From NCBI GenBank assembly GCA_900315615.1, contig OMZT01000044.1:1-55231 (forward strand): a stretch of DNA of 55,231 nt, in the 5' to 3' direction. A program made the translations under genes and the position numbers. Below the pieces are notes generated by a model. That model ran no database searches. It saw nothing but the letters and a program-made list of their open reading frames with translations, and was not told the origin of the DNA. Every line of letters begins with the position of its first letter. Position 1 is the stretch's first letter. This DNA comes from an uncultured Veillonellaceae bacterium (GTDB lineage: Bacteria > Bacillota > Negativicutes > Selenomonadales > Selenomonadaceae). Below, in pieces: positions 9,221 through 17,732 of this stretch.

Positions 9221-9964
9221 TCACATGACCATGCCGCCATCTACATTGATGACCTGACCTGTGATATAAGCCGCCTCATCGGATACGAGGAATGCAACTG
9301 CATTGGCAACATCCTCAGGTTTTCCGACACGCGCCAGTGGAATATCCGCCAGCATGGCCTCTCGAACCTTATCAGAAAGCACAGCAGTCATATCTGTATC
9401 TATGCATCCAGGTGCCACCATGTTCACAGTAATGCCACGGGATGCAAGCTCCCTAGCTACTGATTTCGAGAAGCCGATGACACCCGCCTTGGATGCTGCA
9501 TAGTTCGCCTGACCTGCATTGCCAACGAGACCTACTACAGAAGCCATGTTAACGATGCGGCCATAACGCTGCTTCATCATGATCTTCGAAACAGCCTTCG
9601 TGCACTGGAAAACTCCCCTGAGATTTGTATCAATAACGGTTTCCCAATCCTCATCCTTCATTCTCATGAGAAGCCCGTCACGCGTAACACCTGCATTATT
9701 TACAAGTATGTCTATACGCCCGAAGGTCTTCTTTACCTCCTCGACCATACTTGCAACAGATGATACATCTTTTACATCGGCCTGGATTGCAACAGCCTTA
9801 CGCCCCATCTTGATGATAGCTTCCTTCACTTCCTCAGCCTTAGCCGAGCTGCCTGCGAAATTTACTGCAACATCAGCGCCTTCAGCCGCAAGACGAAGGG
9901 CTATCGCACGACCGATACCGCGGGAAGCACCTGTAACAAGTGCTGTCTTTCCCTCTAAGAGCAT
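9221..9964 (-). CDS. fabG: 3-oxoacyl-ACP reductase FabG
   Basis: NADPH-dependent short-chain dehydrogenase/reductase that reduces 3-oxoacyl-ACP. The 247-residue protein has the cofactor motif TGASRGIG near the N-terminus, NNAG at 89-92, and the catalytic residues Ser142, Tyr155 and Lys159 (YAASKAG). It ends with the family tail [14 protein letters not shown]. The start at 9964 has AAGGAGG upstream and is one base after the fabD stop, so the two genes are tightly coupled. The open frame extends further upstream, but those codons lie inside fabD. Confidence 0.96.
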   Translation of the reverse strand: MLLEGKTALVTGASRGIGRAIALRLAAEGADVAVNFAGSSAKAEEVKEAIIKMGRKAVAIQADVKDVSSVASMVEEVKKTFGRIDILVNNAGVTRDGLLMRMKDEDWETVIDTNLRGVFQCTKAVSKIMMKQRYGRIVNMASVVGLVGNAGQANYAASKAGVIGFSKSVARELASRGITVNMVAPGCIDTDMTAVLSDKVREAMLADIPLARVGKPEDVANAVAFLVSDEAAYITGQVINVDGGMVM

Positions 9965-9965
9965 A

Positions 9966-10913
9966 TTAGCGAACCTCCTTGAAATAGTCAAGCGTTTTTT
10001 TGAGTGACTCGATATTTTCAACGTTCATGCTCACGAGGTTACGATCAATCCGTTTATTGAAGCCGCAAAGCGTGCGTCCAGGTCCTGCCTCAACATACGT
10101 ATCGGCACCAAAGTCCTGCATCGTCTTCACGCATTTCGTCCAGAGTACCGGATGTGCCGCCTGCTCGACAAGATTCTTCTTGATTTCGTCTGCCTTCGTC
10201 TCAGTCTCGCCCGTGAAGTTTGCAACAACTGGCACATTAGCATCGCGGATTTCCACCTTGTCAAGCTCTGCAGCGAGCTTCTCAGCTGCCGGCTGCATAA
10301 GCGTGCTATGGAATGGTGCACTGACCGGCAGAATAACACATTTCTTGGCTCCCGCCTCATTAAGGATCTTGACAGCAGCCTCAACACCGGCCGTAGCTCC
10401 TGCTATGACAATCTGGCCTGGGCAGTTGAAGTTTACTGCCTGAACGGCTTTACCTGTATCCGCCGAGGCCTTCGCGCAGGCGTCCTTTATGACATCCTCG
10501 CCAAGGCCAATGATGGCTGCCATTCCACCTTCTCCGACAGGAACAGCCTCCTGCATATACGCTCCACGTTTATGCACCAGGAGTACAGCATCCTGAAAAT
10601 CCAGCACGCCAGCAGCAACGAGCGCAGAATATTCACCAAGGCTATGTCCACCGGTGATATCCGGCTCCACACCATTCTCCTTCAAAAGCTCATATGCAAT
10701 CACGCTCATCGTCAGAATAGCAGGCTGTGTATTCGCTGTGAGCTTCAGGTCATCGGCAGGACCCTCGAAGCACATATTCATGATAGAATATCCAAGTGCC
10801 TCATCAGCCTCTTTGAAAAGTTTCTTCGCGATATCATAGTTATCGTAAAAATCTTTTCCCATACCGACCTTCTGCGCACCCTGTCCTGGGAATACGAATG
10901 CTACCTTATTCAA
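9966..10913 (-). CDS. fabD: Malonyl-CoA:ACP transacylase FabD
   Basis: Transfers the malonyl group from CoA to ACP, supplying elongation units. The 315-residue protein has FPGQGAQ at the N-terminus, the nucleophile motif [10 protein letters not shown] with Ser91, and the His in [10 protein letters not shown]. The start is TTG with AAAGGTG upstream. It sits between fabK and fabG as in many Firmicutes. Confidence 0.95.
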   Translation of the reverse strand: MNKVAFVFPGQGAQKVGMGKDFYDNYDIAKKLFKEADEALGYSIMNMCFEGPADDLKLTANTQPAILTMSVIAYELLKENGVEPDITGGHSLGEYSALVAAGVLDFQDAVLLVHKRGAYMQEAVPVGEGGMAAIIGLGEDVIKDACAKASADTGKAVQAVNFNCPGQIVIAGATAGVEAAVKILNEAGAKKCVILPVSAPFHSTLMQPAAEKLAAELDKVEIRDANVPVVANFTGETETKADEIKKNLVEQAAHPVLWTKCVKTMQDFGADTYVEAGPGRTLCGFNKRIDRNLVSMNVENIESLKKTLDYFKEVR

Positions 10914-10952
10914 GCCCTAACACCTTTCCTTTCAACATACGGCATAAACGCC

Positions 10953-11903
10953 TCAATCGCATGCCTTTCCTGCCGCATCGAGTGCACCCGGCAGTCCATT
11001 CACAATGTCCTCTATGATCTTTTTTACTGGCTTTATATCATTCAGCATACCAGCAATCTGTCCTATCATCACAGAGCCCTTCTCCACATCGCCATCATGC
11101 GTCGCCATGCGGAGTCTTCCCGTGCCGAGCTTTTCAAGCTCTTCGACCGGTGCCCCCTCTTTCTCGAGGCGCTCGAACTCCTTTGTAAGCTTGTTGGCAA
11201 GCACACGCACCGGAGCACCAGTCGAACGTCCAGTAACGACTGTTGAGCGATCCCTTGCCTTCAGCACGAACTGCTTATAGTTCGGATGTGCAATGCACTC
11301 TTCGGACACAACGAAGCGGGATCCCATCTGTATAGCACATGCCCCCAGCGAAAAAGCTGCCGCCATGCCACGTGAATCCGCGATACCGCCGGCAGCAATA
11401 ACCGGCACATCTACAGCATCAACGACCTGTGGCACGAGTGCCATAGTCGTTATGTCTCCAACATGTCCGCCGCTCTCTGTACCCTCAGCAATGACCGCAT
11501 CAGCGCCAGAACGTGCTACGAGCCTCTTGGCAAGAGCCACTGACGCAACGACCGGAATAACCTTACAGCCTATCTCCTTAAGTGCAGGTACATATTCTGC
11601 AGGGTTGCCGGCGCCAGTCGTAACGACCTTCACGCGCTCCTCGACGATAACATTCATCACGTCCTTCACAAACGGTGAACGGAGCATTATATTTACGCCA
11701 AACGGCTTATCCGTCCAGCCCTTTGCCTTCTTTATCTCTTTCTGCAAAAGATCAGCAGGCATATTGCCAGCACCGATGATTCCAAGACCGCCGGCATTGG
11801 AGACAGCAGATGCGAGCTCGGCTGTGCCAATCCATGCCATGCCCCCCTGGAACACTGGGTACTTGATATTCAGCAGCCTGCAGATTGGGTTTTGTTCAAA
11901 CAT
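10953..11903 (-). CDS. fabK: Enoyl-ACP reductase II FabK
   Basis: FMN-dependent enoyl-ACP reductase that completes each elongation cycle. The 316-residue TIM-barrel shows YPVFQGGMAWIG, AEGTESGGHVGD, PVIAAGGIADSRG and GACAIQMGSRFV, and the family tail with EKGSVMIGQIAGM. AAGGAGG precedes the ATG. It follows plsX by 14 bases. FabK enzymes are known to be insensitive to triclosan, unlike FabI. No fabH is found between plsX and fabK, where it often lies. Confidence 0.93.
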   Translation of the reverse strand: MFEQNPICRLLNIKYPVFQGGMAWIGTAELASAVSNAGGLGIIGAGNMPADLLQKEIKKAKGWTDKPFGVNIMLRSPFVKDVMNVIVEERVKVVTTGAGNPAEYVPALKEIGCKVIPVVASVALAKRLVARSGADAVIAEGTESGGHVGDITTMALVPQVVDAVDVPVIAAGGIADSRGMAAAFSLGACAIQMGSRFVVSEECIAHPNYKQFVLKARDRSTVVTGRSTGAPVRVLANKLTKEFERLEKEGAPVEELEKLGTGRLRMATHDGDVEKGSVMIGQIAGMLNDIKPVKKIIEDIVNGLPGALDAAGKACD

Positions 11904-11917
11904 CAGGGGTATCCTCC

Positions 11918-12961
11918 TTATTCATTTCTGGACTTACCTGTCAGTGCAGCATCATCCAGTATTTCTTCTTTCATTATTGCTTCTTCTATATGGGCAAGCA
12001 CATCGCCCTTCACATATCCATCGGCCATGCCAATGGCACTCTTGATAGATTTGGCACTTGATGATCCATGCGCTATGATACAGCACCCATCGACTCCAAG
12101 CAACGGAGCACCGCCATTTTCCTCTACATCAAGCCGTCTAGCCAGTTTCTTGCATGCCGGCATCAAGAGCAAGGCCCCGAGCTTTGCCCTGAGTCCGCCT
12201 TCTTTTACCGCTTCTTTCAAAAGACCTATAATCGTCTTCGCAAGACCCTCACCGAATTTGAGGACGACATTGCCGACAAAGCCATCGCATACGACTACAT
12301 CGAATGTCCCCTTCGGGATATCGCGTCCTTCTGCATTTCCGAGGAAGTTGATTGTCTTCATCTGCTTTAGTAGGGGATATGTCGTACGTGCCTGTTCATT
12401 TCCCTTGGTCTCTTCTTCGCCTATATTAAGCAAGCCAACGCGCGGGTTTTCGATACCGAGAACGTACTTCGCATATACAGATCCCATCATCGCGCTCTGC
12501 ATGAGGTGGCGGGGCTTGCAATCAACATTCGCGCCTGAGTCCATAAGCAGCGTCGTGCCCTCAGGACTCGGCATCGGTGTCGCAATTGATGGCCTGTCTA
12601 TCCCTTTTATCCGCTTCAATATGAACTGTGCAGCAGTCACGGCTGCTCCCGTACTGCCTGCCGAAAGGACGGCATCGCATTCGCCTTCACTCACGAGCCG
12701 TGTCGCGACGACGACAGATGCATCTTTCTTCCTCATTACAGCCTTCGCAGGATGCTCTCCCATTCCTATTATCTCTGTCGTATGATGTATAGAAATATCG
12801 AGCTTATCCCATCCTGGTAATGTATCCAGAACCTCGCGGATCTGCGGCTCGTCCCCGACGAGCACAACGCTGCATCCATATTTTTTTGCTGCAGCAACCG
12901 AGCCTGTGACGATCTCCTTCGGAGCAAAGTCACCGCCCATCGCGTCAACCGCAATCTTCAT
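11918..12961 (-). CDS. plsX: Phosphate acyltransferase PlsX
   Basis: Converts acyl-ACP to acyl-phosphate, the donor for glycerol-phosphate acylation, and links fatty-acid to phospholipid synthesis. The 347-residue protein begins MKIAVDAMGGDFAP and has GAVTAAQFIL, GTTLLMDSGANVDC and GFVGNVVLKFGEG, all typical. The start at 12961 has GGGGAGG upstream. It directly follows fapR, the order known from Bacillus fapR-plsX-fabD-fabG. Confidence 0.95.
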   Translation of the reverse strand: MKIAVDAMGGDFAPKEIVTGSVAAAKKYGCSVVLVGDEPQIREVLDTLPGWDKLDISIHHTTEIIGMGEHPAKAVMRKKDASVVVATRLVSEGECDAVLSAGSTGAAVTAAQFILKRIKGIDRPSIATPMPSPEGTTLLMDSGANVDCKPRHLMQSAMMGSVYAKYVLGIENPRVGLLNIGEEETKGNEQARTTYPLLKQMKTINFLGNAEGRDIPKGTFDVVVCDGFVGNVVLKFGEGLAKTIIGLLKEAVKEGGLRAKLGALLLMPACKKLARRLDVEENGGAPLLGVDGCCIIAHGSSSAKSIKSAIGMADGYVKGDVLAHIEEAIMKEEILDDAALTGKSRNE

Positions 12962-12997
12962 CAGAATTCCTCCCCGGTCCACGCACAGCTGGTGCCA

Positions 12998-13531
12998 TCA
13001 AGGCTCCAGAATAAACTTTGCGCGAAAGACCTCCTTCATATCCCTCTTCGTCATCACCCAAACAAAATGCCGATTCTCACGCTGGTGCATCAGCTTTGCC
13101 CTGGCAACGAGTCGATCACCTACATGCACTGGTGTCTTATACTTGATATTAGCAACTCCTGTCACTGCAGATGGTATTGCCGCGACGGCCTCAGCAAGGT
13201 CACATGCCTGGGCAAACATATACCGTGCCCTGGCAACCTTCGTCCCATCAAACGTCATAGCAGGAGTAATCTCCATGACGGATATCCCTGAAATTCCTGG
13301 GGTAAGGTCTATGATCCTTCCAGAATCATCGTCATGACCTTCAGATGTGTCCTCTGCCAGTCTGCGTACACGTTCGCGAAGCTCCGGTATTCCGAGCTCC
13401 ATACGATCCAATCTGACGGTCTGCACGCTGACAGCAAGCATCTTGGCAAGCTCTTCATCTGTCATGAACGGTTTATCCCGCAGACGGGATGCAAGTAGTA
13501 TCTGCCGTTCTCTTTTGTTTTTCCCTGCCAT
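12998..13531 (-). CDS. fapR: Fatty-acid biosynthesis repressor FapR
   Basis: FapR is a repressor of lipid-synthesis genes that is released by malonyl-CoA. The 177-residue product has an N-terminal helix-turn-helix (about 1-50, LAKMLAVSVQTVRLDRMELGIPE) and a C-terminal hot-dog fold domain (about 90-175) ending FVWVMTKRDMKEVFRAKFIL, as in the family. I chose the ATG at 13531; a GTG at 13564 is in frame but has less support. A promoter with a candidate operator lies just upstream, which fits autoregulation. The genes it leads are those expected of a FapR regulon. Confidence 0.92.
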   Translation of the reverse strand: MAGKNKRERQILLASRLRDKPFMTDEELAKMLAVSVQTVRLDRMELGIPELRERVRRLAEDTSEGHDDDSGRIIDLTPGISGISVMEITPAMTFDGTKVARARYMFAQACDLAEAVAAIPSAVTGVANIKYKTPVHVGDRLVARAKLMHQRENRHFVWVMTKRDMKEVFRAKFILEP

Positions 13532-13594
13532 AATGTCACCCAGTCCTGCAGCCTGATAAGGCACATGATCTCATAATAATTTATGACCTGCTAC

Positions 13595-13612
13595 TATGAC
13601 CACGTCACACAG
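13595..13612 (-). promoter_or_regulatory. Candidate operator at the fapR promoter (copy B)
   Basis: The plus-strand sequence TATGACCACGTCACACAG has the inverted repeat TGAC-N3-GTCA and matches copy A (4205-4222) at 17 of 18 bases. It starts two bases downstream of the -10 box and covers the likely transcription start. FapR autoregulation is plausible but unproven, since the sequence does not resemble the Bacillus FapR box. Confidence 0.6.
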
Positions 13613-13614
13613 GC

Positions 13615-13643
13615 ATTATAAACGATATGATTATAAAATGCAA
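13615..13643 (-). promoter_or_regulatory. Predicted promoter of the fapR-plsX-fab operon
   Basis: On the minus strand TTGCAT (13638-13643) and TATAAT (13615-13620) are separated by exactly 17 bases. It lies about 85 bases upstream of fapR and downstream of the rpmF terminator, so the lipid operon is probably transcribed separately from rpmF. Confidence 0.75.
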
Positions 13644-13730
13644 TAGCCTGAATGAAATTATTTCTACGCAGAATATGGCGAGAACAATAGAGAAACTATT
13701 AAAACGCGAAAGAATAGTGCATACAAATAA

Positions 13731-13762
13731 TGAGCAGGACATAATCTCTTATATCCTGCTCA
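13731..13762 (-). terminator. Terminator after rpmF
   Basis: On the minus strand TGAGCAGGA and TCCTGCTCA form a 9-bp stem with a 14-base loop, followed by TTATTTG. It lies ten bases after the rpmF stop and separates rpmF from the fapR promoter. Confidence 0.65.
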
Positions 13763-13772
13763 TACAGCCATA

Positions 13773-13955
13773 TCAGTCCTCATCGGACGTAATGACTTCC
13801 TTGCCATCATAATATCCGCATTCCGAGCATACGTGATGCGGCAGAACTGGTGCATGGCACTGCGGGCATGAAACATAACCCGGAGCCTCAAGCTTCCAGT
13901 TAGCACGGCGGCGATCACGACGCGCCTTGGACATTTTGCGCTTTGGTACTGCCAT
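13773..13955 (-). CDS. rpmF: 50S ribosomal protein L32
   Basis: A 60-residue zinc-ribbon ribosomal protein. It begins MAVPKRKMSKARRDRRRANW and has paired cysteines in CPQC and CSEC followed by GYYDGKEV, so it is the zinc-binding form. The start at 13955 follows a GAGGAGG site. It follows the DUF177 gene, which is the conserved yceD-rpmF pair. Confidence 0.97.
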   Translation of the reverse strand: MAVPKRKMSKARRDRRRANWKLEAPGYVSCPQCHAPVLPHHVCSECGYYDGKEVITSDED

Positions 13956-14001
13956 TTCGGGGTACACCTCCTCTATGGGATGCCGTTACGGAGCCTCCCT
14001 C

Positions 14002-14493
14002 TTACTTCTTCAATAGCTGCTGCAGATCCGCAAGTCTCGGATCCGGGACAAAGCGGTCGCAGCCACAGTCCCCTTTATTCAAATCGGCCCCGCACTTGGG
14101 GCAGAGCCCCCGGCAATCAGGCCGGCACAAGCTCTTCATCGGCTGAGCCGCAAGGATGGTATCACGCACAAGCCCCGAGATATCGATATAATCTCCCTCG
14201 AAGACATTCACATCACCATCTGCAGGCGTATGCTGAAACTCCTCTGCGAACTCGTGCTCCTGATGCTCCTTGAAAGAACCAAGGCATCTGTCGCACACAA
14301 AAGCCTTCTCGCAAGAAATGACGCCCGAAACGCGCCATGCACTTCCAGTGAATTCGGCCTTCCCTTCGACGCGTATGTCACCGGGAAAAGAATACTCCGG
14401 ATGTACGGCATCTATTGCTTCGGCTGTCGTCACAAACGAGAACGGCAACGGCTGCATGATACCTTTGTGGGCATCTGCAATCATTATCTTCAT
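14002..14493 (-). CDS. DUF177 (YceD-family) protein
   Basis: The 163-residue protein belongs to the YceD/DUF177 family. These proteins are widely paired with rpmF and have been linked to 23S rRNA accumulation in some bacteria. It contains CDRCLGSF (about residue 80) and a C-terminal cysteine set CRPDCRGLCPKCG and CGCD that may bind zinc. It is the first gene after a near-perfect promoter and precedes rpmF by 46 bases. A role in ribosome assembly is likely by association. Confidence 0.85.
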   Translation of the reverse strand: MKIMIADAHKGIMQPLPFSFVTTAEAIDAVHPEYSFPGDIRVEGKAEFTGSAWRVSGVISCEKAFVCDRCLGSFKEHQEHEFAEEFQHTPADGDVNVFEGDYIDISGLVRDTILAAQPMKSLCRPDCRGLCPKCGADLNKGDCGCDRFVPDPRLADLQQLLKK

Positions 14494-14512
14494 CCAGCAT
14501 CAACCTCAATCC

Positions 14513-14541
14513 ATTATAGCGGCATGAATTTTCAATGTCAA
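14513..14541 (-). promoter_or_regulatory. Consensus promoter for DUF177-rpmF
   Basis: On the minus strand TTGACA (14536-14541) and TATAAT (14513-14518) are perfect consensus boxes with a 17-base spacer, 20 bases upstream of the DUF177 ATG. This is one of the strongest promoters in the window, as expected for a ribosomal protein gene. Confidence 0.9.
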
Positions 14542-14594
14542 GCATTGAGCATATTTTTATAGAAAAAACTTTACGCCATCATAAATGTCATCGG

Positions 14595-15842
14595 TCATTC
14601 TCCAAGCCTGTGTCCGATTTCCATCACAGCCGCCCTCTGCACCTCTTTGAGTGGAACATCATGCTCGGTGGCTGCGCGGCTGGCGTCATCATACTCTGCA
14701 GATATCGAAACGATATGACCTCCATATGCGCTGACCTTGCAGGTGATATCACCATACGCAGTATGCGCAACAGCCATGCTCCTCGATGCCTCTACACGCT
14801 CTGCTACCGGACGCACGCGCAGCCCTATCGTCGTCGTTTCCTTGAAGATGATTCCTATGCATGAATCCTTCACACTGTCATCGACAAGAACCGAAAGCAT
14901 GACAGATGGACGATTTTTCTTCATATATATAGGAGTCATCCACACGTCTTTTGCGCCCGCATCAAAGAGCCTTTCCATGACATATCCGTAAATTTCTGGC
15001 TCCATATTATCGATATTAGTCTCTATGACGCTGAGATCTTGTCTCTTGTCTTCACCATACTCGCCTATATATACACGAAGCACGTTCGGTATACTAAGCT
15101 CGCGTGACCCCGCTCCGTAAGCTGTCTTCTCAGTAACGAATCCGACTGGAAGCCCATCGCTATACTCAGCTAAAGCATGTATGACACCGGCTCCGGTCGG
15201 TGTCGTAAGCTCGACCTCGTCTCCTGCATGATACATGGGAAATCCGATGAGGAGTTCTGCCGTAGCAGGAGCTGGCACAGGCATAACCCCATGCGCACAT
15301 TCAACAAAACCAGATCCGGTGTTCACACGAGACACGAACACCTTCTCTATATCGAGATAATCAAGACATATAGCCATACCGACAATATCTATGATAGAAT
15401 CCACAGCGCCTACTTCATGGAAGACCACCTTATCTGCATCGATACCGTGCACATGTCCTTCTGCCTCCGCTATAGCAACAAAGACATCTTCTGCCACACG
15501 TTTTACACCCGGTTGCAGATCTGATTCCTCTATCATCTGCCTTATGCACGGCCATGTCCGATGGATATGGAAATGAGCTTTCTTGCTAGTTCCCGGTTTA
15601 TTCGTATGTTCTTGCTTCCACTGATCCTCTGGTCTTATACCATCCTTCAAGCGTACATCTACGAATCTAGCAGCAATTCCGTTCCGTCTTACAGAGGATA
15701 TGCTTATATCTGCTTCTAAAGCGGCTGCCAGCTTTCCGAGTTCGTCAATCAGATAATCCTCCGGTACGCCAGCGTCAAGAAGTGCTCCAAGCAGCATATT
15801 CCCACTTATACCTGCAAAGCAGTCAAGATATAAAGCCTTCAT
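14595..15842 (-). CDS. larC: Nickel-pincer cofactor biosynthesis protein LarC
   Basis: LarC inserts nickel into the pyridinium bisthiocarboxylate mononucleotide to form the pincer cofactor of lactate racemase and related enzymes. The 415-residue protein starts MKALYLDCFAGISGNMLLGA and contains FHEVGAVDSIIDIVG and TPTGAGVIHALAE, all typical of the family. It is one continuous frame, whereas in Lactobacillus larC is split and needs a frameshift. GGAGGAG precedes the ATG. It ends the rsmD-coaD operon. No larA, larB or larE is in the window, so the client enzyme is not visible. Confidence 0.9.
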   Translation of the reverse strand: MKALYLDCFAGISGNMLLGALLDAGVPEDYLIDELGKLAAALEADISISSVRRNGIAARFVDVRLKDGIRPEDQWKQEHTNKPGTSKKAHFHIHRTWPCIRQMIEESDLQPGVKRVAEDVFVAIAEAEGHVHGIDADKVVFHEVGAVDSIIDIVGMAICLDYLDIEKVFVSRVNTGSGFVECAHGVMPVPAPATAELLIGFPMYHAGDEVELTTPTGAGVIHALAEYSDGLPVGFVTEKTAYGAGSRELSIPNVLRVYIGEYGEDKRQDLSVIETNIDNMEPEIYGYVMERLFDAGAKDVWMTPIYMKKNRPSVMLSVLVDDSVKDSCIGIIFKETTTIGLRVRPVAERVEASRSMAVAHTAYGDITCKVSAYGGHIVSISAEYDDASRAATEHDVPLKEVQRAAVMEIGHRLGE

Positions 15843-15860
15843 CGCAGCTCCTCCGAAGTC

Positions 15861-16409
15861 TTATTTTTCATTTTCGCCACGCGCGATCTGGTTTTCATTA
15901 ACCGGTGTATTCACCTGATTCTTCGCCTGCTGAATAACGCTCATTGCATTCTGAAGGCTTGACAGCATCGTATCGAATACCTGGTTGGCATACGTGAGTG
16001 CACCATCATGAAGCTGATTAGCATAGTTTATAGCATCCTGACGGCGCTGGCTTGCTTCAGCATCTGTCCGTTCTATGAGCTCCTTCTGCTGGGCAGCCGT
16101 CTGCTCCATTATGAGGCGCGCCTTCTCCTTTGCCTGCACCACGACCTCATCTTCGTCTGTAAGTTTCTCTGCATACTGCTTCGCTTTATCTATGATACGA
16201 TCGGCATCCTGATGCGCATCATCTATGATCTGCTGACGATCATGCATGATGCCCTCCGCCTTCTGCAACTCCATAGGCAGCTCTTTACGGAGATCATCTA
16301 CAAGATGTACAAGATCGTTGTCATCAATCAAGCACTTGTTAGAAAGTGGCACTCTCTTGGATGTCACAACAAGGTTCTCAATCTTATCCAAAATGTTCTT
16401 TACTGCCAT
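15861..16409 (-). CDS. Coiled-coil protein between coaD and larC
   Basis: The 182-residue soluble protein is mostly charged helix: residues about 45-125 are rich in Gln, Glu, Lys and Ala in a heptad-like pattern (DAHQDADRIIDKAKQYAEKL). Proteins like this beside coaD are often annotated as ATPase or V-type subunit H-like because of the coiled coil, but no ATP-binding motif is visible. Start chosen at the ATG 16409, with AGGA six bases upstream. The function is unknown; a structural or scaffold role is inference. Confidence 0.7.
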   Translation of the reverse strand: MAVKNILDKIENLVVTSKRVPLSNKCLIDDNDLVHLVDDLRKELPMELQKAEGIMHDRQQIIDDAHQDADRIIDKAKQYAEKLTDEDEVVVQAKEKARLIMEQTAAQQKELIERTDAEASQRRQDAINYANQLHDGALTYANQVFDTMLSSLQNAMSVIQQAKNQVNTPVNENQIARGENEK

Positions 16410-16462
16410 AATCAATCCTGCTTTCTTATCTATCTATCATCTATTTAAACGGCAATCTCACT

Positions 16463-16945
16463 TCAGGTACTGCCGCCCTTCTCTGCCACTGCCCTTTCTA
16501 CGCATTCCGGCACTAGTCCATGGATGTCACCGCCGAATCCGGCTATCTCGCGGACAGCGGATGAACTCACGAATGAGTATTCATGAGATGAGTAAAGGAA
16601 TACGGTCTCAACCGATGGATCCAGATGCCTGAGCAGCTTTTCCTCTGTCTGTTCATACTCGAAATCCGTAACGGAACGCAGCCCACGTACGATGATATGT
16701 ACGTCCTTCTTGCTCATATAATCGGTGAGCAGCCCATCAAAAGAATCAACCTCAATGTTTGGGATATCCGACGTCGATTGCCGTATGAGCCTCATGCGCT
16801 CTTCCACTGAAAAGAAAGGTTCTTTGCGAATATTGTGGAAGACCACGACTATCAGTCTATCGAATATCTTTGCCGCACGCCGAAATATATCAATATGTCC
16901 ATTAGTGACAGGATCGAAACTGCCAGAGCATACCGCTGTCTTCAC
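16463..16945 (-). CDS. coaD: Phosphopantetheine adenylyltransferase CoaD
   Basis: Adenylates 4'-phosphopantetheine to dephospho-CoA in coenzyme A synthesis. The 160-residue protein has GSFDPVTNGHIDIFRRA near the N-terminus with the T/HxGH nucleotidyltransferase motif, RGLRSVTDFEYE, and EYSFVSSSAVREI, all diagnostic. It starts at a GTG that overlaps the rsmD stop (GTGA), giving translational coupling. Confidence 0.97.
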   Translation of the reverse strand: MKTAVCSGSFDPVTNGHIDIFRRAAKIFDRLIVVVFHNIRKEPFFSVEERMRLIRQSTSDIPNIEVDSFDGLLTDYMSKKDVHIIVRGLRSVTDFEYEQTEEKLLRHLDPSVETVFLYSSHEYSFVSSSAVREIAGFGGDIHGLVPECVERAVAEKGGST

Positions 16946-17517
16946 TGTAAACCGCCGCCTTTCGATGGAACATTATAACGAAAAAAATATATTTTCGTCG
17001 TCGTCCCATAGTCCTTCGTACGTGAAAGCGTCAGATGCCCAGTTTCTGCAGGAGGCTTCTCATCACCACCGCACTCTATGACGACGAGCGCATCATCATT
17101 TAGGAGTACACCATCGGATAATGCATCGAATGCGCGCTGCCAAAGCCCCTTGCGGTACGGTGGATCGCAAAACACGATATCGAACTTTCGTCCATTCCGT
17201 TTAAGCATGCTAAGCATATGCACGGCATCACCGCCCATAATCTCAGTGCGTCCATCAAGATGTGTATGCACTGCATTGTCAGCTATCAATTTTTTTGTCG
17301 CCTTATCGATAAAGATAGCCGAAGACGCACCACGGCTCAACGCTTCAAGTCCGAGCGCGCCGGTGCCTGCAAATATATCAAGGACATCGGCATCGATGAC
17401 CTTGCTGCCTATTATGTTGAAAAGCGATTCCTTCACCCGGTCTGCCGTAGGTCTGGTAGTAGAGCCGGGAGGTGTCTTAAGCTTAGTACCCCGTGCACTC
17501 CCAGCAATAATACGCAT
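16942..17517 (-). CDS. rsmD: 16S rRNA (guanine966-N2)-methyltransferase RsmD
   Basis: Methylates G966 of 16S rRNA using S-adenosylmethionine. The 191-residue protein begins MRIIAGSARGTKLKTPPG and has the SAM-binding DIFAGTGALGLEALSRGA and the catalytic DPPY motif (FDIVFCDPPYRKG). The start at 17517 has GGGGGG upstream; the open frame extends further but without family similarity. It leads the rsmD-coaD operon. Confidence 0.94.
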   Translation of the reverse strand: MRIIAGSARGTKLKTPPGSTTRPTADRVKESLFNIIGSKVIDADVLDIFAGTGALGLEALSRGASSAIFIDKATKKLIADNAVHTHLDGRTEIMGGDAVHMLSMLKRNGRKFDIVFCDPPYRKGLWQRAFDALSDGVLLNDDALVVIECGGDEKPPAETGHLTLSRTKDYGTTTKIYFFRYNVPSKGGGLQ

Positions 17518-17584
17518 AAAAGTCCCCCCGTCACAGTATACGCTTTTTTGCATGTATGTGCCATTATTAATCAGCGTACCCTGT

Positions 17585-17593
17585 ATTCTACCA
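17585..17593 (-). promoter_or_regulatory. Extended -10 promoter candidate for rsmD
   Basis: On the minus strand TGGTAGAAT is an extended -10 element (TGN-TAGAAT) about 68 bases upstream of the rsmD start. The -35 match is weak. Confidence 0.4.
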
Positions 17594-17732
17594 CATTTTA
17601 GAAGATATGAACAGTACTGTTTTTTCCAGGAATATACCACAAAAGCCACTGGCAATTCCATTTAGTTCATATATAATACACTTTGTGATATACTATATGA
17701 ACAATATCATGACTACAGGAGGGGTGATATCG

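Noticed and set aside
10152-11246. Plus-strand open frame of about 360 codons across fabD and fabK
   Set aside because: It is opposite two well-identified genes and its translation is rich in Cys, His and Ser without any motif; a shadow.
17480-17500. TTAGTACC-like sequence resembling half of the Bacillus FapR box
   Set aside because: It lies within the coding part of rsmD near its start, has no matching second half, and is not near a lipid gene promoter.
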